A program made the position numbers and the translations under genes. Source: Verrucomicrobiales bacterium (GTDB taxonomy: Bacteria > Verrucomicrobiota > Verrucomicrobiia > Verrucomicrobiales > DEV007). From it: a DNA stretch of 64,000 nt. Positions 1 to 8,394 of the stretch are shown piece by piece; position 1 is the stretch's first letter, and every line of letters starts with the position of its first letter. The stretch spans positions 158,349 to 222,348 of the forward strand of contig JAEUHH010000062.1 in the NCBI GenBank assembly GCA_016795505.1, in the 5' to 3' direction. Under the pieces are notes generated by a model. The model did no database searches. It had not been told where the DNA came from and was given only the letters and a program-made list of their open reading frames with translations.

Positions 1-77
1 ATCTGGATGGTGAGGCGATTTCCCTTGTCAAAAGGCGCCCGCCGCGGTGACACTGCGCCGGTCCTTTGTCCTTTGCC

Positions 78-1385
78 ATGTGGGAATCCCTCTTTCGCGG
101 TCTGCTCGGTGTCGCCATCCTGATCGGTCTGGGGGCGCTGCTGAGCACTGATCGCCGGGCCATCCACTGGCCTCTGGTGCTGGGTGGTCTGGCCCTGCAG
201 CTCATCCTCGCGGCGCTGGTCCTGCTCACGCCCTTCGGCTCGGTCATCGATGCCGTCTCGGGCCTGTTTGTCCAATTGCTGGGCTTCACCGACCGGGGGT
301 CGGCCTTTCTCTTTGGCGAGCTGATCGACGCCTCGAAGTATGGCTTCGCGTTCAAAGTCCTGCCCACCATCATCTTCGTGTCGGCGCTCACCTCGGCACT
401 GTACTATCTCGGCGTGTTGCAGTGGGTCGTGTTCGGCTTCGCGTGGCTGATGAAGCGCGTCATGCGCCTGTCGGGGGCCGAAAGCCTAGCCACAGCGGCC
501 AATGTCTTCGTCGGTCAGACCGAGGCACCGCTGGTGGTGAAACCCTACGTGGCGAAAATGACCCGCTCCGAGATCATGGCGCTGATGACCGGTGGCATGG
601 CCACGATCGCCGGCAGCGTCTTCGGGCTCTATATTGTCACGCTCGCCGGTGACGATCCCGCCCTGCGGCTGGAGGTCGCCCGCCGGCTCCTCACGGCCTC
701 GATCATGAACGCCCCGGCCGCCCTGCTGATGGCAAAGCTCCTCGTGCCGGAGACCCAGTCGGTCAATGAGGACCTCTTCGTGCCGCGGGATCACCACGGC
801 TCCAACCTGCTCGATGCCCTGGCCAACGGCACGTCGGAGGGCATCAAGCTGGCTCTCAATGTCGCCGCCATGTTGCTCGTGTTTGTTGCCCTGATCGCCC
901 TGGTGAATGCCGGATTCGGCTGGGTCGGCGGTCTCGGCGGCAGCGACTCGCAGCCGGGCTGGATCGACGGCTGGGTGAGACATCTGTCCGGCGGAGCCTT
1001 TGAAAGCCTGTCGCTGGAGGCCCTGGCCGGCTTTGCCTTTGCGCCGTTCGCCTGGGTGGTCGGGGGCGAGACAGGCGACTTGCTCCGGCTCGGCCAACTC
1101 TTCGGCACAAAGATGGTGGCCAATGAATTCATCGCCTACACCCAACTCGCTGACCTGCAGCAGGCGGGCGACCTGAGCCCGCGGTCCATCTTTCTCGCCA
1201 CCTTCGCGCTGTGTGGCTTTGCCAACTTCAGCTCCATCGGCATCCAGCTCGGCGGCATCGGCGCCATGGCCCCGGAGCAGCGGCCTACGCTGGCCGCGCT
1301 CGGGTTCAAAGCCATGTTCGGCGGCACCCTCGCCAGCCTGCTCACGGCGAGCATCGCGGGCATGTTCTTCGGCTCGCCGTCGTGA
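78..1385 (+). CDS. nupC: NupC-type concentrative nucleoside transporter
   Basis: Inner-membrane nucleoside importer of the CNT family, coupling uptake to an ion gradient for nucleoside salvage. The 435-residue product is largely hydrophobic, with about ten membrane segments. Family hallmarks are visible: VFVGQTEAPLVVKPY with the following MTGGMATIAGSV stretch in the middle, and GTKMVANEFIAY plus CGFANFSSIGIQLGG near the C-terminus; these form the nucleoside and cation sites in characterised members. An in-frame TTG lies four codons upstream, but the ATG is preferred because it directly precedes the first amphipathic segment; no clear Shine-Dalgarno site is present for either. It converges on the exonuclease gene with a 16-bp gap. 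The substrate range (pyrimidine or broad) cannot be read from the sequence. Confidence 0.93.
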   Translation: MWESLFRGLLGVAILIGLGALLSTDRRAIHWPLVLGGLALQLILAALVLLTPFGSVIDAVSGLFVQLLGFTDRGSAFLFGELIDASKYGFAFKVLPTIIFVSALTSALYYLGVLQWVVFGFAWLMKRVMRLSGAESLATAANVFVGQTEAPLVVKPYVAKMTRSEIMALMTGGMATIAGSVFGLYIVTLAGDDPALRLEVARRLLTASIMNAPAALLMAKLLVPETQSVNEDLFVPRDHHGSNLLDALANGTSEGIKLALNVAAMLLVFVALIALVNAGFGWVGGLGGSDSQPGWIDGWVRHLSGGAFESLSLEALAGFAFAPFAWVVGGETGDLLRLGQLFGTKMVANEFIAYTQLADLQQAGDLSPRSIFLATFALCGFANFSSIGIQLGGIGAMAPEQRPTLAALGFKAMFGGTLASLLTASIAGMFFGSPS

Positions 1386-1401
1386 CGGCCGGGGTGCGGG
1401 C

Positions 1402-2016
1402 TCACCCCGGTCCTCCCCGTCCGGCGGGGAAGGGCACACCCACGCTCAGTTCGTGGAGCAGCGCATCGACCGTCGCGAACGATGATCGCATCCGCCCGAT
1501 CGCCTCGGTCAGCAGCTCGACATCGCCGCGGGCGTCGTGCCGGGCCCACCCATTGCCGCCTGCCGTCAGGCCAAGGCGTCGCAGCAGGTCGTCCATCCCG
1601 TGGCCGCGGGTGCCGCCCCAGCATTTCCGGGAAATCGCCATCGAATCGACGAAATCCACCTCGCGGACCGGCACGTCATGCCGGGAGCAGCTCTCCCGGA
1701 TGAACGGCATGTCGAACCGCTTCCCATTGTGGGCGATCACCCGGCCGCCTTCGCCGACAAAATCGGCCAAAGCCAGCAGCGCCTCCCGGATGCCGGGTGC
1801 ACCGGTCAGGTCGGACTGGGTGATGCCCGTCAGTTGGCTGATGAAGCGCGGGATCGGTCCATCGATGCGGACGAAGGTGTGAAAGCGGCTTTCCACCTGC
1901 CACCGGTCCGGGCGCACCCGTGCGGCGGCGATTTGCAGGATCTGGGAGTTGTAGGGAGACAGCCCGGTGGTCTCCAAATCGAGGACGGTCAGGCGGGGGG
2001 AGGATTTCGTTGTCAT
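1402..2016 (-). CDS. DEDDh-family 3'-5' exonuclease (Pol III epsilon-like)
   Basis: A 204-residue single-domain RNase T/DnaQ-fold exonuclease that would use two metal ions to remove nucleotides from 3' ends. The three Exo motifs are seen: VLDLETTGL near the N-terminus (Exo I, D and E), IAHNGKRFD in the middle (Exo II, D) and HDARGDVEL (Exo III, H-x4-D), defining the DEDDh subclass. The chosen ATG starts nine residues before Exo I. Longer upstream reading is open but has no family character. There is no BRCT, GIY-YIG or helicase domain, so it could be a stand-alone proofreading subunit or an accessory repair nuclease. It sits divergently from the methyltransferase gene across 182 bp. Confidence 0.88.
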   Translation of the reverse strand: MTTKSSPRLTVLDLETTGLSPYNSQILQIAAARVRPDRWQVESRFHTFVRIDGPIPRFISQLTGITQSDLTGAPGIREALLALADFVGEGGRVIAHNGKRFDMPFIRESCSRHDVPVREVDFVDSMAISRKCWGGTRGHGMDDLLRRLGLTAGGNGWARHDARGDVELLTEAIGRMRSSFATVDALLHELSVGVPFPAGRGGPG

Positions 2017-2198
2017 GTTGGTAATATGATGGAGCAAATGGACAGTCGCGGCCCTTCCGAATCGCCGGTTGGCGCACGCACAAGCTGTCAAAATCACCGC
2101 TTCAGGCTTTCCACCGTCGAAAAAACCCATTTTCAGACCGGTCAGAGCCACCGCTCGCCTCTTGCGCGGCAGAGCGGCCGACCCTACAGGAAAAATCC

Positions 2199-3074
2199 AT
2201 GCCCCGCAGCCCCAAAGACGTCTCCCCCAAAAGCCACTTCCGCGGCTATGCCAATCCCGGCCCCACCGTGCCCGGCAGCCACGACCTGCCGGGGCTGGCG
2301 CTGGAACCAGGTGAGACACTGGATGTCCTCTGCGGCCATTTTCGGATCTTTCAGCTCCGCCAGGGCCACCGCTACTCCACCGACGACCTGCTGGTAGCCT
2401 GGTACGGCACCTCGTGGTGTCCCACGGTGTCGCGGCTCCTCGATCTCGGCAGCGGGATCGGCACCGTCGCGATGGTGGCGGCTTGGCGGCTGCCCGCGGC
2501 GCAGGTGGTGACCATTGAGGCCCAGTCGGAAAGCGTCCGCCTCGCCCGCAAATCGGTGCAATGGAACGGACTCGACGCCCGCTTCGACATTCGCGAGGGC
2601 GATTTCCGCGACCCGGCGGTTTTCGCGGATGACGATGCCCCCTACGACCTCGTCCTCGGCAGCCCGCCCTATTTTCCGCCCGGTTCGGGAGTCGAGGGCG
2701 ATCATCCGCAGAAAATCGCCTGCCGCTTCGAGTTGCGCGGCACGATCGCCGACTATTGCCTCACCGCCGCGGCGCGACTGGCCCCGGGTGGCCTTTTTGC
2801 CTGTGTCTTTCCGGTGAATCCCCCCGAGCAGGCGCGCCGGGTCGACGAGGCGGCCCGGCAGGCGGGTCTGGTCGTGGTGCGCCGCCGTCCCATCGTGCTG
2901 AGAGAGGGCGAGCCGCCGCTGCTCGGCGTCTTTGCGATGATGCGGCAGGCAGACCTGCCGGAGACGATGCACGGGCAGACCTGGGAGGAGCCGCCGCTGG
3001 TGATTCGGCGGGCCGATGGCGCCATCCATCCCGAATACGCCGCCGTGAAGCTCAGCTTCGGCTTTCCGCCCTGA
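2199..3074 (+). CDS. TrmN6-like N6-adenine methyltransferase
   Basis: Class I SAM-dependent methyltransferase most like tRNA1(Val) A37 N6-methyltransferase (TrmN6/YfiC). The 291-residue protein has the SAM-binding LLDLGSGIGTVAM motif at about residues 80-92, the acidic ribose-binding end of the next strand (TIEAQ), and a catalytic (N/S)PPY motif, seen as GSPPYFPP, that marks amino-group methyltransferases acting on adenine or on protein Gln. The N-terminal RQGHRYSTDDLLVAW resembles the substrate-proximal segment of TrmN6 proteins. The first residue of the usual NPPY is Ser here. The RNA target is an inference from family resemblance. Confidence 0.8.
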   Translation: MPRSPKDVSPKSHFRGYANPGPTVPGSHDLPGLALEPGETLDVLCGHFRIFQLRQGHRYSTDDLLVAWYGTSWCPTVSRLLDLGSGIGTVAMVAAWRLPAAQVVTIEAQSESVRLARKSVQWNGLDARFDIREGDFRDPAVFADDDAPYDLVLGSPPYFPPGSGVEGDHPQKIACRFELRGTIADYCLTAAARLAPGGLFACVFPVNPPEQARRVDEAARQAGLVVVRRRPIVLREGEPPLLGVFAMMRQADLPETMHGQTWEEPPLVIRRADGAIHPEYAAVKLSFGFPP

Positions 3075-3101
3075 GACCGCAGGGCGGCGGCGGTGGATGG
3101 A

Positions 3102-3677
3102 TCACTCGTCGCGGATGGTGATCTTGTTCTTCTGACCCGCGCCGCGCTCCTGCGCCCAGACGCGGTGGATGTGCTCGTAGATGCGGTCGAGATTGTCCTT
3201 CACCTGCAGCCGGTACTCGGCCGTCTTGGCATGAGTGGTGTCGGGATAGTGTTTCGTCACCTCGCGTTCCGTGTCCACGCCGACTTTTTGCCCCACCTCG
3301 CCGGCGACCTCGCGCAGGCGATCGATGGTGGCCTTGCCCATCGACAGCGGGCTGTTTTCCGTGATCGGCTCGATGAAATAAAACCGCGCCGTCATCGGCC
3401 CGCTGGTGTCCACCGTCACCTCGTAGACCCGCGCCCCGCCGTCGATCAGGTATTGGTGCTGGGAGACCGAGGTGATGTGATCGAGCCGCACCACGAAGCG
3501 TCCGGTCGGCGTGACGCACTCCCAAAAGCCCTTCAGCCCGTCTTCCAGCGCATTCCCCGAGCTGTCCGTCGGCGTCTGGCCTGTATTGGGCACCCCGCCC
3601 GTCTGGGAAAAGGCGACGGGAGCGGCGGCGAGTATCAAGCCCAGCAGCAGGGCGATAAGGGCGAGTTTCGAGGTCAT
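3102..3677 (-). CDS. Secreted protein of unknown function
   Basis: I do not recognise this family. The 191-residue product begins with a clear signal peptide (charged MTSK, a Leu/Ala-rich core, then PVAFSQ as a likely cleavage region), followed by a polar Gly/Thr/Pro linker and a soluble domain. That domain starts with GFWECVTPTGRFVVRLDHITS, rich in beta-strand-like segments, and ends with a charged, probably helical C-terminal third. There is a single Cys after the signal peptide, and no lipobox. The chosen ATG is the only one directly before the signal peptide; the longer open frame upstream is not coding-like. It converges on the TrmN6-like gene, and a palindromic repeat lies just upstream of its start. 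Confidence 0.7.
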   Translation of the reverse strand: MTSKLALIALLLGLILAAAPVAFSQTGGVPNTGQTPTDSSGNALEDGLKGFWECVTPTGRFVVRLDHITSVSQHQYLIDGGARVYEVTVDTSGPMTARFYFIEPITENSPLSMGKATIDRLREVAGEVGQKVGVDTEREVTKHYPDTTHAKTAEYRLQVKDNLDRIYEHIHRVWAQERGAGQKNKITIRDE

Positions 3678-3746
3678 GGCGGTCGGGAGTGGGATCGGCA
3701 GATCGGTTGCGGGGAAATCTCCGGTAGATTGCACCGGGTCTGGTCT

Positions 3747-3791
3747 CCGAGTCAACAGGGTATGATCGGAGATGAAACAAGGTTCGATCGG
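3747..3791. repeat. 45-bp paired palindromic repeat, copy 1
   Basis: Two adjacent units of about 23 and 22 bp with cores CAACAGGG and AAACAAGG, each ending in GATCGG. The arms are more diverged than in later copies. It lies in the 161-bp gap between the secreted-protein gene and the HAD hydrolase gene. Same family as the copies at 12.7, 25.6, 32.4, 43.2, 49.3, 53.0 and 57.5 kb. Confidence 0.75.
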
Positions 3792-3838
3792 AAAAGGCGG
3801 CCCACTGCCGCCACCGTCTGGAAGAAAGCGGCAATCAA

Positions 3839-4693
3839 TCAGTCGGCAGAGAGATCGTCGAGAGTGCGGTCGCCGCGCACCCGATACAAGCCGCAGGCTT
3901 GCAGGAGGCTCGCGAGGCGCCCTCCCCAGCGGCCCCGGTAGGGACGGGGCGGCAGGAGGGTCCACCAGCGGCGCTCCGTGCCGAGGGCGGCGAACCGGGA
4001 CGAGGGATGGATCATCATGGCGTGCTCACAAATCGAGAGCAGGGGCACGTCGGCGGCGCTGTCGGAGTAGCCCCAACTGTCCGGCAGGCGATCGCCGCGG
4101 GCGGGATCGAAGCCGGAGGGCAGCAAGTGGCGCATGGCGTCGATCTTGGCTTCGTGCTTGTTGTTGGGACCGTCGATCTCAGGGAGAAAGGGCATGACCT
4201 CATACCAGACGAGCCGGGTGGCGACCCAGTGGTCAAAGCCGAGGACGCGGGCGATCTCGGCGACATAGATGCCGGGACTGGCGGAGTTCAGGACGGTGAG
4301 ACGGCCGGCTTTCTGGTGACGGCGCAGCTCGACGAGCACCTCGGGGTAGACGACCCGGGGCAGCACGGTCTGGGCGAAGTCACGGGCGTGGGCCGCGAGC
4401 CTGTCCTTGGGCATTTTCCACAGGTAGCTGCAGAACAGGCGCTTCAACCAGCGCAGGGAGACGATGCGCAGGGCGGCGAGGGGCACGCAGGGGAGGAACC
4501 AGATCAGGTAGACGACACGCCACGGCTCGCGGCGGATGACGAAATTGGCGAACAACGCCTGGGTGTCAAAGGGCAGCAGGGTGTGGTCGAGGTCGAACAG
4601 GGCGTAGCCCGGTGCGGCAGGCGTGGCCGGGTCAGCCGTCGGCAGATCGCCGTCGTCATCATCGTCGTCTGGCTGTCCGGGATCGAGCGACAT
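3839..4693 (-). CDS. HAD-superfamily subfamily IB hydrolase
   Basis: Phosphoserine-phosphatase-like HAD phosphohydrolase of 284 residues. Motif I is FDLDHTLL (nucleophile D34 and general acid D36), motif II is LNSASPG, a lysine follows in the NNKHEAKID segment, and motif III/IV is YSDSAADVPLL. The alpha-helical cap between motifs I and II contains a hydrophobic stretch (VVYLIWFLPCVPLAALRIV), typical of the IB subgroup that includes membrane-associated phosphatases. Ahead of the domain is an unusual acidic tail with six consecutive Asp residues. The substrate is unknown; phospholipid-linked or small phosphomonoesters are common for this group. Confidence 0.85.
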   Translation of the reverse strand: MSLDPGQPDDDDDDGDLPTADPATPAAPGYALFDLDHTLLPFDTQALFANFVIRREPWRVVYLIWFLPCVPLAALRIVSLRWLKRLFCSYLWKMPKDRLAAHARDFAQTVLPRVVYPEVLVELRRHQKAGRLTVLNSASPGIYVAEIARVLGFDHWVATRLVWYEVMPFLPEIDGPNNKHEAKIDAMRHLLPSGFDPARGDRLPDSWGYSDSAADVPLLSICEHAMMIHPSSRFAALGTERRWWTLLPPRPYRGRWGGRLASLLQACGLYRVRGDRTLDDLSAD

Positions 4694-4700
4694 GGATAGG

Positions 4701-4738
4701 AAAAGGGCCGGACCGCCATGAAAAGCGATCCGGCCCGA
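4701..4738 (-). terminator. Intrinsic terminator downstream of ilvC
   Basis: On the minus strand GGGCCGGA pairs with TCCGGCCC, extended by a further CGC/GCG after one mismatch, around an 8-nt loop, and is followed by TTTTCC. It lies 34 bp past the ilvC stop codon and before the HAD gene, and so separates the two units. Confidence 0.7.
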
Positions 4739-4771
4739 TTTGAAAATTCCGGGATGGTCAGAGGCCGGACA

Positions 4772-5800
4772 TCAATGGTAAGCGGCTTGGGCGCCTTTGA
4801 TGTCACGCTTCTTGATCCAGGGCATGAGGCCGCGGAGACGGGCACCGACTTTCTCGATGTCGTGCTGCTGGCCGGCCTTGCGCAGGGCATTGAAGTTCTT
4901 CTGGCCGGTCTCGCACTCCTGGATCCACTCCTTGGCGAACTTGCCGGACTGGATGTTCTTGAGGGCGGCCTTCATGCGCTTCTTCACGGAGGCGTCGATG
5001 ATCTTCGGCCCGGTGGTGAGGTCGCCGTACTCGGCGGTCTCGGAGATGGAGAAACGCATGCCGGAGATGCCGGACTCGTTGATGAGGTCGACGGTGAGCT
5101 TCAGCTCGTGGAGGCACTCGAAGTAGGCCATCTCGGGCTGGTAACCGGCCTCGACGAGGGTCTCGTAGGCGGCGGTGATGAGCTGGCTGACGCCGCCGCA
5201 GAGGACGGTCTGCTCGCCGAAGAGGTCGGTCTCGGTCTCTTCCTTGAAATCGGTCTCGAAGACGCCGGCGCGGGTGCCGCCGATGCCCTTGGCCCAGGCG
5301 AGGGCGATCTTCTTGGCGTCCTTGCCGGGATTCTGATGGATGGCGATGAGGGACGGCACGCCTTTGCCCTCCACGAACTGCCGGCGCACGATGTGGCCCG
5401 GGCCCTTCGGCGCGACCATGATGACATTCACGTCCTGCGGCGGGGTGATGGTCTTGAAGTGGATGGCGAAGCCGTGGCTGAACAGCAGGGTCTTGCCCTT
5501 GGTGAGGTGGGGGGCGATGTCAGCGTTGTAGATGCCGGCAATTTTGGTATCGGGGCAGGCGACGAAGATGACGTCGGCTTTTTTCACCGCCTCGGCGGTG
5601 TCCAACACTTCGAAGCCGTACTCCTGCGCGACGGAGCGGGATTTGCTCTTCGGGTAGAGGCCGATGATGACCTTCATGCCGCTGTCCTTGAGGTTCAGGG
5701 CGTGGGCGTGTCCCTGCGAACCGAATCCGATCACGGCAAGGGTCTTGTTTTTCAGCACGCCGAGGTCGGCGTCTTTGTCGATGTAGATTTTCGCTGGCAT
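4772..5800 (-). CDS. ilvC: Ketol-acid reductoisomerase
   Basis: Second common step of valine, leucine and isoleucine synthesis: isomerises and reduces acetolactate or acetohydroxybutyrate to the dihydroxy acid, using NADPH and Mg. The 342 residues match a class I (short) enzyme. The Rossmann motif [15 protein letters not shown] is at about residue 23, [14 protein letters not shown] carries conserved catalytic-region residues, and the knotted C-terminal domain has [13 protein letters not shown] (Mg-binding Asp and Glu) and [16 protein letters not shown]. The C-terminus with WIKKRDIKG is intact. It is monocistronic here: other ilv or leu genes are not adjacent, and a terminator follows. Confidence 0.97.
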   Translation of the reverse strand: MPAKIYIDKDADLGVLKNKTLAVIGFGSQGHAHALNLKDSGMKVIIGLYPKSKSRSVAQEYGFEVLDTAEAVKKADVIFVACPDTKIAGIYNADIAPHLTKGKTLLFSHGFAIHFKTITPPQDVNVIMVAPKGPGHIVRRQFVEGKGVPSLIAIHQNPGKDAKKIALAWAKGIGGTRAGVFETDFKEETETDLFGEQTVLCGGVSQLITAAYETLVEAGYQPEMAYFECLHELKLTVDLINESGISGMRFSISETAEYGDLTTGPKIIDASVKKRMKAALKNIQSGKFAKEWIQECETGQKNFNALRKAGQQHDIEKVGARLRGLMPWIKKRDIKGAQAAYH

Positions 5801-5920
5801 AAGCTGTCTCGGGAATAACGGGCGCCAAGGATGCTTGCAAACCCGCGGGCGGTCAAACGCTAATGCGGCACGGAGGCGGGTTGCGATGGCGCGGGATCTG
5901 GCCGACGGATGACCTCACCC

Positions 5921-6727
5921 ATGAAATCCATACTCCTGTCGACCCTCCTCGCCGGCCTGGCCGCGGTGCCGTTGTTCGCCCAAACGCCCCTGCCCAAAGT
6001 GGCGGAGACATTCGATGTAGACGGCCGGAAGGCCTTCGTCTATGCCGCTCCGGACCCGGCGCCGGGCCGCCCATGGGTCTGGCACGCGCCGACGCTGGGC
6101 GGGGTCTCGCTGGTGCAGCGGACGCTCTACTACGAAAGCTTTCTCCGCGCCGGGATCAGCATCGCCGGCCATGACCTCGGCGAGGTGAGGGGATCGCCGG
6201 CGAGTTCGGCAAAATTCACGGCCTTTTACGACGAGATGGTGCGCCGCGGCTGGTCGGCCAAGCCCATCCTGCTGGGCCAGAGCCGGGGTGGTCTCATGAT
6301 GCTGGCTTGGGCGACGAAAAATCCGGACAAGCTTCGGGCGCTGGTGGGCATCTATCCCGTCTTCAACCTGACCAGCTGGCCGCTGCTCCGGAGCAAGCCG
6401 GCCACTCTGGCTGATTATGGGCTGACGGAAGCGGAGCTGCGGGCCCGGCTCGCGGAGTTCAATCCCATCGACCGCCTCGACGGCCTGCTGAAGCGCCGGG
6501 TGCCGATTTTTGTCGTGCATGGAGACGCGGACGTCGTGGTGCCCTACGAGGACAATACCGGCCTGCTGAAACAGCGCTATGAGGCGGGCGGTGGCGAGAT
6601 CTCGGTGAAAGTGATCGCGGGGGAAGGTCACCAAGTGACCCCGGCGTTTTTCGAGTGCCAGGAGCTGGTCGATTTCGTCCTGAAACACAAAACCGATCCG
6701 CCGACCGCCTCCCCGGAAAAGCCTTGA
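5921..6727 (+). CDS. Secreted alpha/beta hydrolase
   Basis: Probable periplasmic serine hydrolase with the alpha/beta fold. A signal peptide (MKSILLSTLLAGLAAVPLFAQ) opens the 268-residue protein. The nucleophile elbow is LLGQSRGGLM (G-x-S-x-G), the acid is probably in VVHGDADVVVPYE and the histidine in AGEGHQVTP, giving the Ser-Asp-His order of prolyl-oligopeptidase or dienelactone-hydrolase-like enzymes. An in-frame ATG four codons upstream is possible, but the chosen one gives a canonical signal peptide. The substrate (ester or peptide) is not predictable. It is convergent with the DUF4340 gene. Confidence 0.83.
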   Translation: MKSILLSTLLAGLAAVPLFAQTPLPKVAETFDVDGRKAFVYAAPDPAPGRPWVWHAPTLGGVSLVQRTLYYESFLRAGISIAGHDLGEVRGSPASSAKFTAFYDEMVRRGWSAKPILLGQSRGGLMMLAWATKNPDKLRALVGIYPVFNLTSWPLLRSKPATLADYGLTEAELRARLAEFNPIDRLDGLLKRRVPIFVVHGDADVVVPYEDNTGLLKQRYEAGGGEISVKVIAGEGHQVTPAFFECQELVDFVLKHKTDPPTASPEKP

Positions 6728-6764
6728 GGCTCCAGGTCGGCGGCAGAATGGATCGGTCAGGAAA

Positions 6765-8330
6765 TCACTGAGCTTTCGGAGCTTCGGCCTTCGAAGCTTC
6801 GGCCTTCGGAGCTTCGGCCTTCGGAGCTTCGGCCTTCGGAGCTTCGGCTTTCGGAGCTTCGGCTTTCGGAGCTTCGGCTTTCGGAGCTTCGGCTTTCGGG
6901 GCTTCGGCTTTCGGGGCTTCGGCTTTCGGAGCTTCGGCCTTCGGAGCTTCGGCCTTCGGAGCTTCGGCCTTCGGAGCTTCGGCTTTCGGAGCTTCGGCCT
7001 TCGGGGCTTCGGCTTTCGGGGCTTCGGCTTTCGGAGCTTCGGCCTTTGGGGCGGCGGGTGCAGGCGCAGGCGCGGCGGGAGCCATGCCAGCGGGCAGACC
7101 CGGCACGGCGGGAACGGGGCCACCGGGAGGCGTCGCGCCGGGGGTGAAGGTCGGCGGTGCGCCGGGGGCCGCACCCCCGCCGGGGGCCGCTTCCTCGGTC
7201 TTGAGGAGCTCTGCGCGCTTCTTCACCAGAGACTCGGCGACGAAGCTGCGAACCTTGAAGACTTTGCCGGCCAGCGCCTTCTCGGCGGCCAGTTTGTCCT
7301 GCAGTTTCTTCAGGTTGGCAGCGAATTCCTCGTCGAGTTTCTTCTTTTCCTCGTCGCTCTCTTCTTCGCCGGGCGTGCGCTTCTCGACGAACTTGCCGTC
7401 GACGCTGTAGGTCAGGTAGTACTCGTTGAGGTCGGTCTTGTCGCCGATTTTCACGGTATAGGTGAAGCCGTCGAAAGTCTCGATGACGAAAGTGGTCTTT
7501 CCGGGTGCCTTTTCCTTGGCCTCGTCGCCGATGATGACATCCTCGAAGCGCGGAGTGGAAAAGGCATTCTTCATACTGCCGACCTTGATGGGGTCGAGTT
7601 CCTCCTTTTCCTTGGCGTCGACGAGGGTGAAGTCGCCGCTTTCGTCCTCGCGGGTCAGTTTCCAATCATCGGCGGCCGTGCCGCTCTGGATGGCGATGGA
7701 CTTGAGCTTCTCGATCTTGAAGAAGTCTTCCTTCAGCCAGCCGGACGGGGCGGTCTCGATGTTGCTGAAGGTCTCGCTGACCAGGAACACGGTCGGGGCC
7801 TCGCCGGTGCGGACATAACGGCCCGCCTCGGTGGTGCCGGGACCGCCGAAGGGGCTGGCCTGCCCGGTCTTGCGCTCGGCGACCTTGCCCAGCCAGAGGG
7901 AACCCGACTCCTTGCCGGAGGCGTCGAGGAATCCGATCACGGTGGCGGTCTTGTCCACCTCGGTGCCCTTGGCGGGGTCGAGGAGATTCAACCGGGCGAA
8001 CTGCGACTCGCCGATTTCCGGGGTCTGGACGATCTTCAAATCCCACACGGAGCGGAGCAGATCGGCGATCTTGGTGGCGTCGGCGGCATAACCGTCACGC
8101 TCGGCCACGACCCAGCCGGCTTCGGCTTTTTTCAGGTTCAGCTCGGCATCGTGGGTTTTGATCCGCACGTGGGCAATGTCGTTGATCGGCAGATTGTCGA
8201 AGACCTTCGACCGGTCCGTGGTGGCGGCGACGGTCTCGACCCGGCCGGGATCGACGAATTTCAGGATGAGGGCGACGGCGCCGAAGACGGCGAACACGGC
8301 GAGCAGGCGAATCAGGGCTTTCTGTCCCAT
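6765..8330 (-). CDS. DUF4340 membrane-anchored protein with PKAEA repeat tail
   Basis: The last gene of an ABC exporter operon. The 521-residue product has an N-terminal membrane anchor (about residues 7-26), then a DUF4340-type periplasmic domain with segments such as INDIAHVRIKTHDAELNLKKAEAGWVV. A charged coiled-coil-like stretch rich in Glu and Lys follows (about residues 330-385), then a Pro/Gly/Ala linker and about 19 copies of Pro-Lys-Ala-Glu-Ala. DUF4340 proteins regularly accompany GldG-like proteins and ABC-2 exporters and are thought to be auxiliary exporter subunits. The tail is a low-complexity, alternately charged sequence encoded by a 15-bp tandem repeat and probably varies in length between strains. 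No function for the tail can be stated. Confidence 0.82.
   Translation of the reverse strand: MGQKALIRLLAVFAVFGAVALILKFVDPGRVETVAATTDRSKVFDNLPINDIAHVRIKTHDAELNLKKAEAGWVVAERDGYAADATKIADLLRSVWDLKIVQTPEIGESQFARLNLLDPAKGTEVDKTATVIGFLDASGKESGSLWLGKVAERKTGQASPFGGPGTTEAGRYVRTGEAPTVFLVSETFSNIETAPSGWLKEDFFKIEKLKSIAIQSGTAADDWKLTREDESGDFTLVDAKEKEELDPIKVGSMKNAFSTPRFEDVIIGDEAKEKAPGKTTFVIETFDGFTYTVKIGDKTDLNEYYLTYSVDGKFVEKRTPGEEESDEEKKKLDEEFAANLKKLQDKLAAEKALAGKVFKVRSFVAESLVKKRAELLKTEEAAPGGGAAPGAPPTFTPGATPPGGPVPAVPGLPAGMAPAAPAPAPAAPKAEAPKAEAPKAEAPKAEAPKAEAPKAEAPKAEAPKAEAPKAEAPKAEAPKAEAPKAEAPKAEAPKAEAPKAEAPKAEAPKAEASKAEAPKAQ
6768..7052. repeat. 15-bp tandem repeat (minisatellite) encoding PKAEA
   Basis: About 19 near-identical 15-bp units, GCTTCGGCCTTCGGA on the plus strand, with variation mostly limited to ggC/ggT and Gga/Ggg third positions and one Ala-to-Ser change. 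All lie in frame at the 3' end of the DUF4340 gene. Because the unit length is a multiple of three, other frames through it also stay open, which creates spurious Arg/Ser-rich reading frames. Confidence 0.95.
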
Positions 8331-8394
8331 GGTTCTGTTGGTTGGGTTCGGGTTTGGGGAAAAACGGAGCGGTTGGGATTGGCACCGGGCATCA

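Noticed and set aside
486..1439. Long open frame opposite the nucleoside transporter gene
   Set aside because: High-GC codon bias opens antisense frames; composition is Arg/Gly/His-rich with no domain.
6768..7052. Possible CRISPR array
   Set aside because: Units are contiguous with no spacers and encode in-frame peptides.
5915..7174. Open frame with Lys-Pro-Lys-Leu-Arg repeats opposite the hydrolase and DUF4340 genes
   Set aside because: It is a by-product of the 15-bp repeat being a multiple of three.
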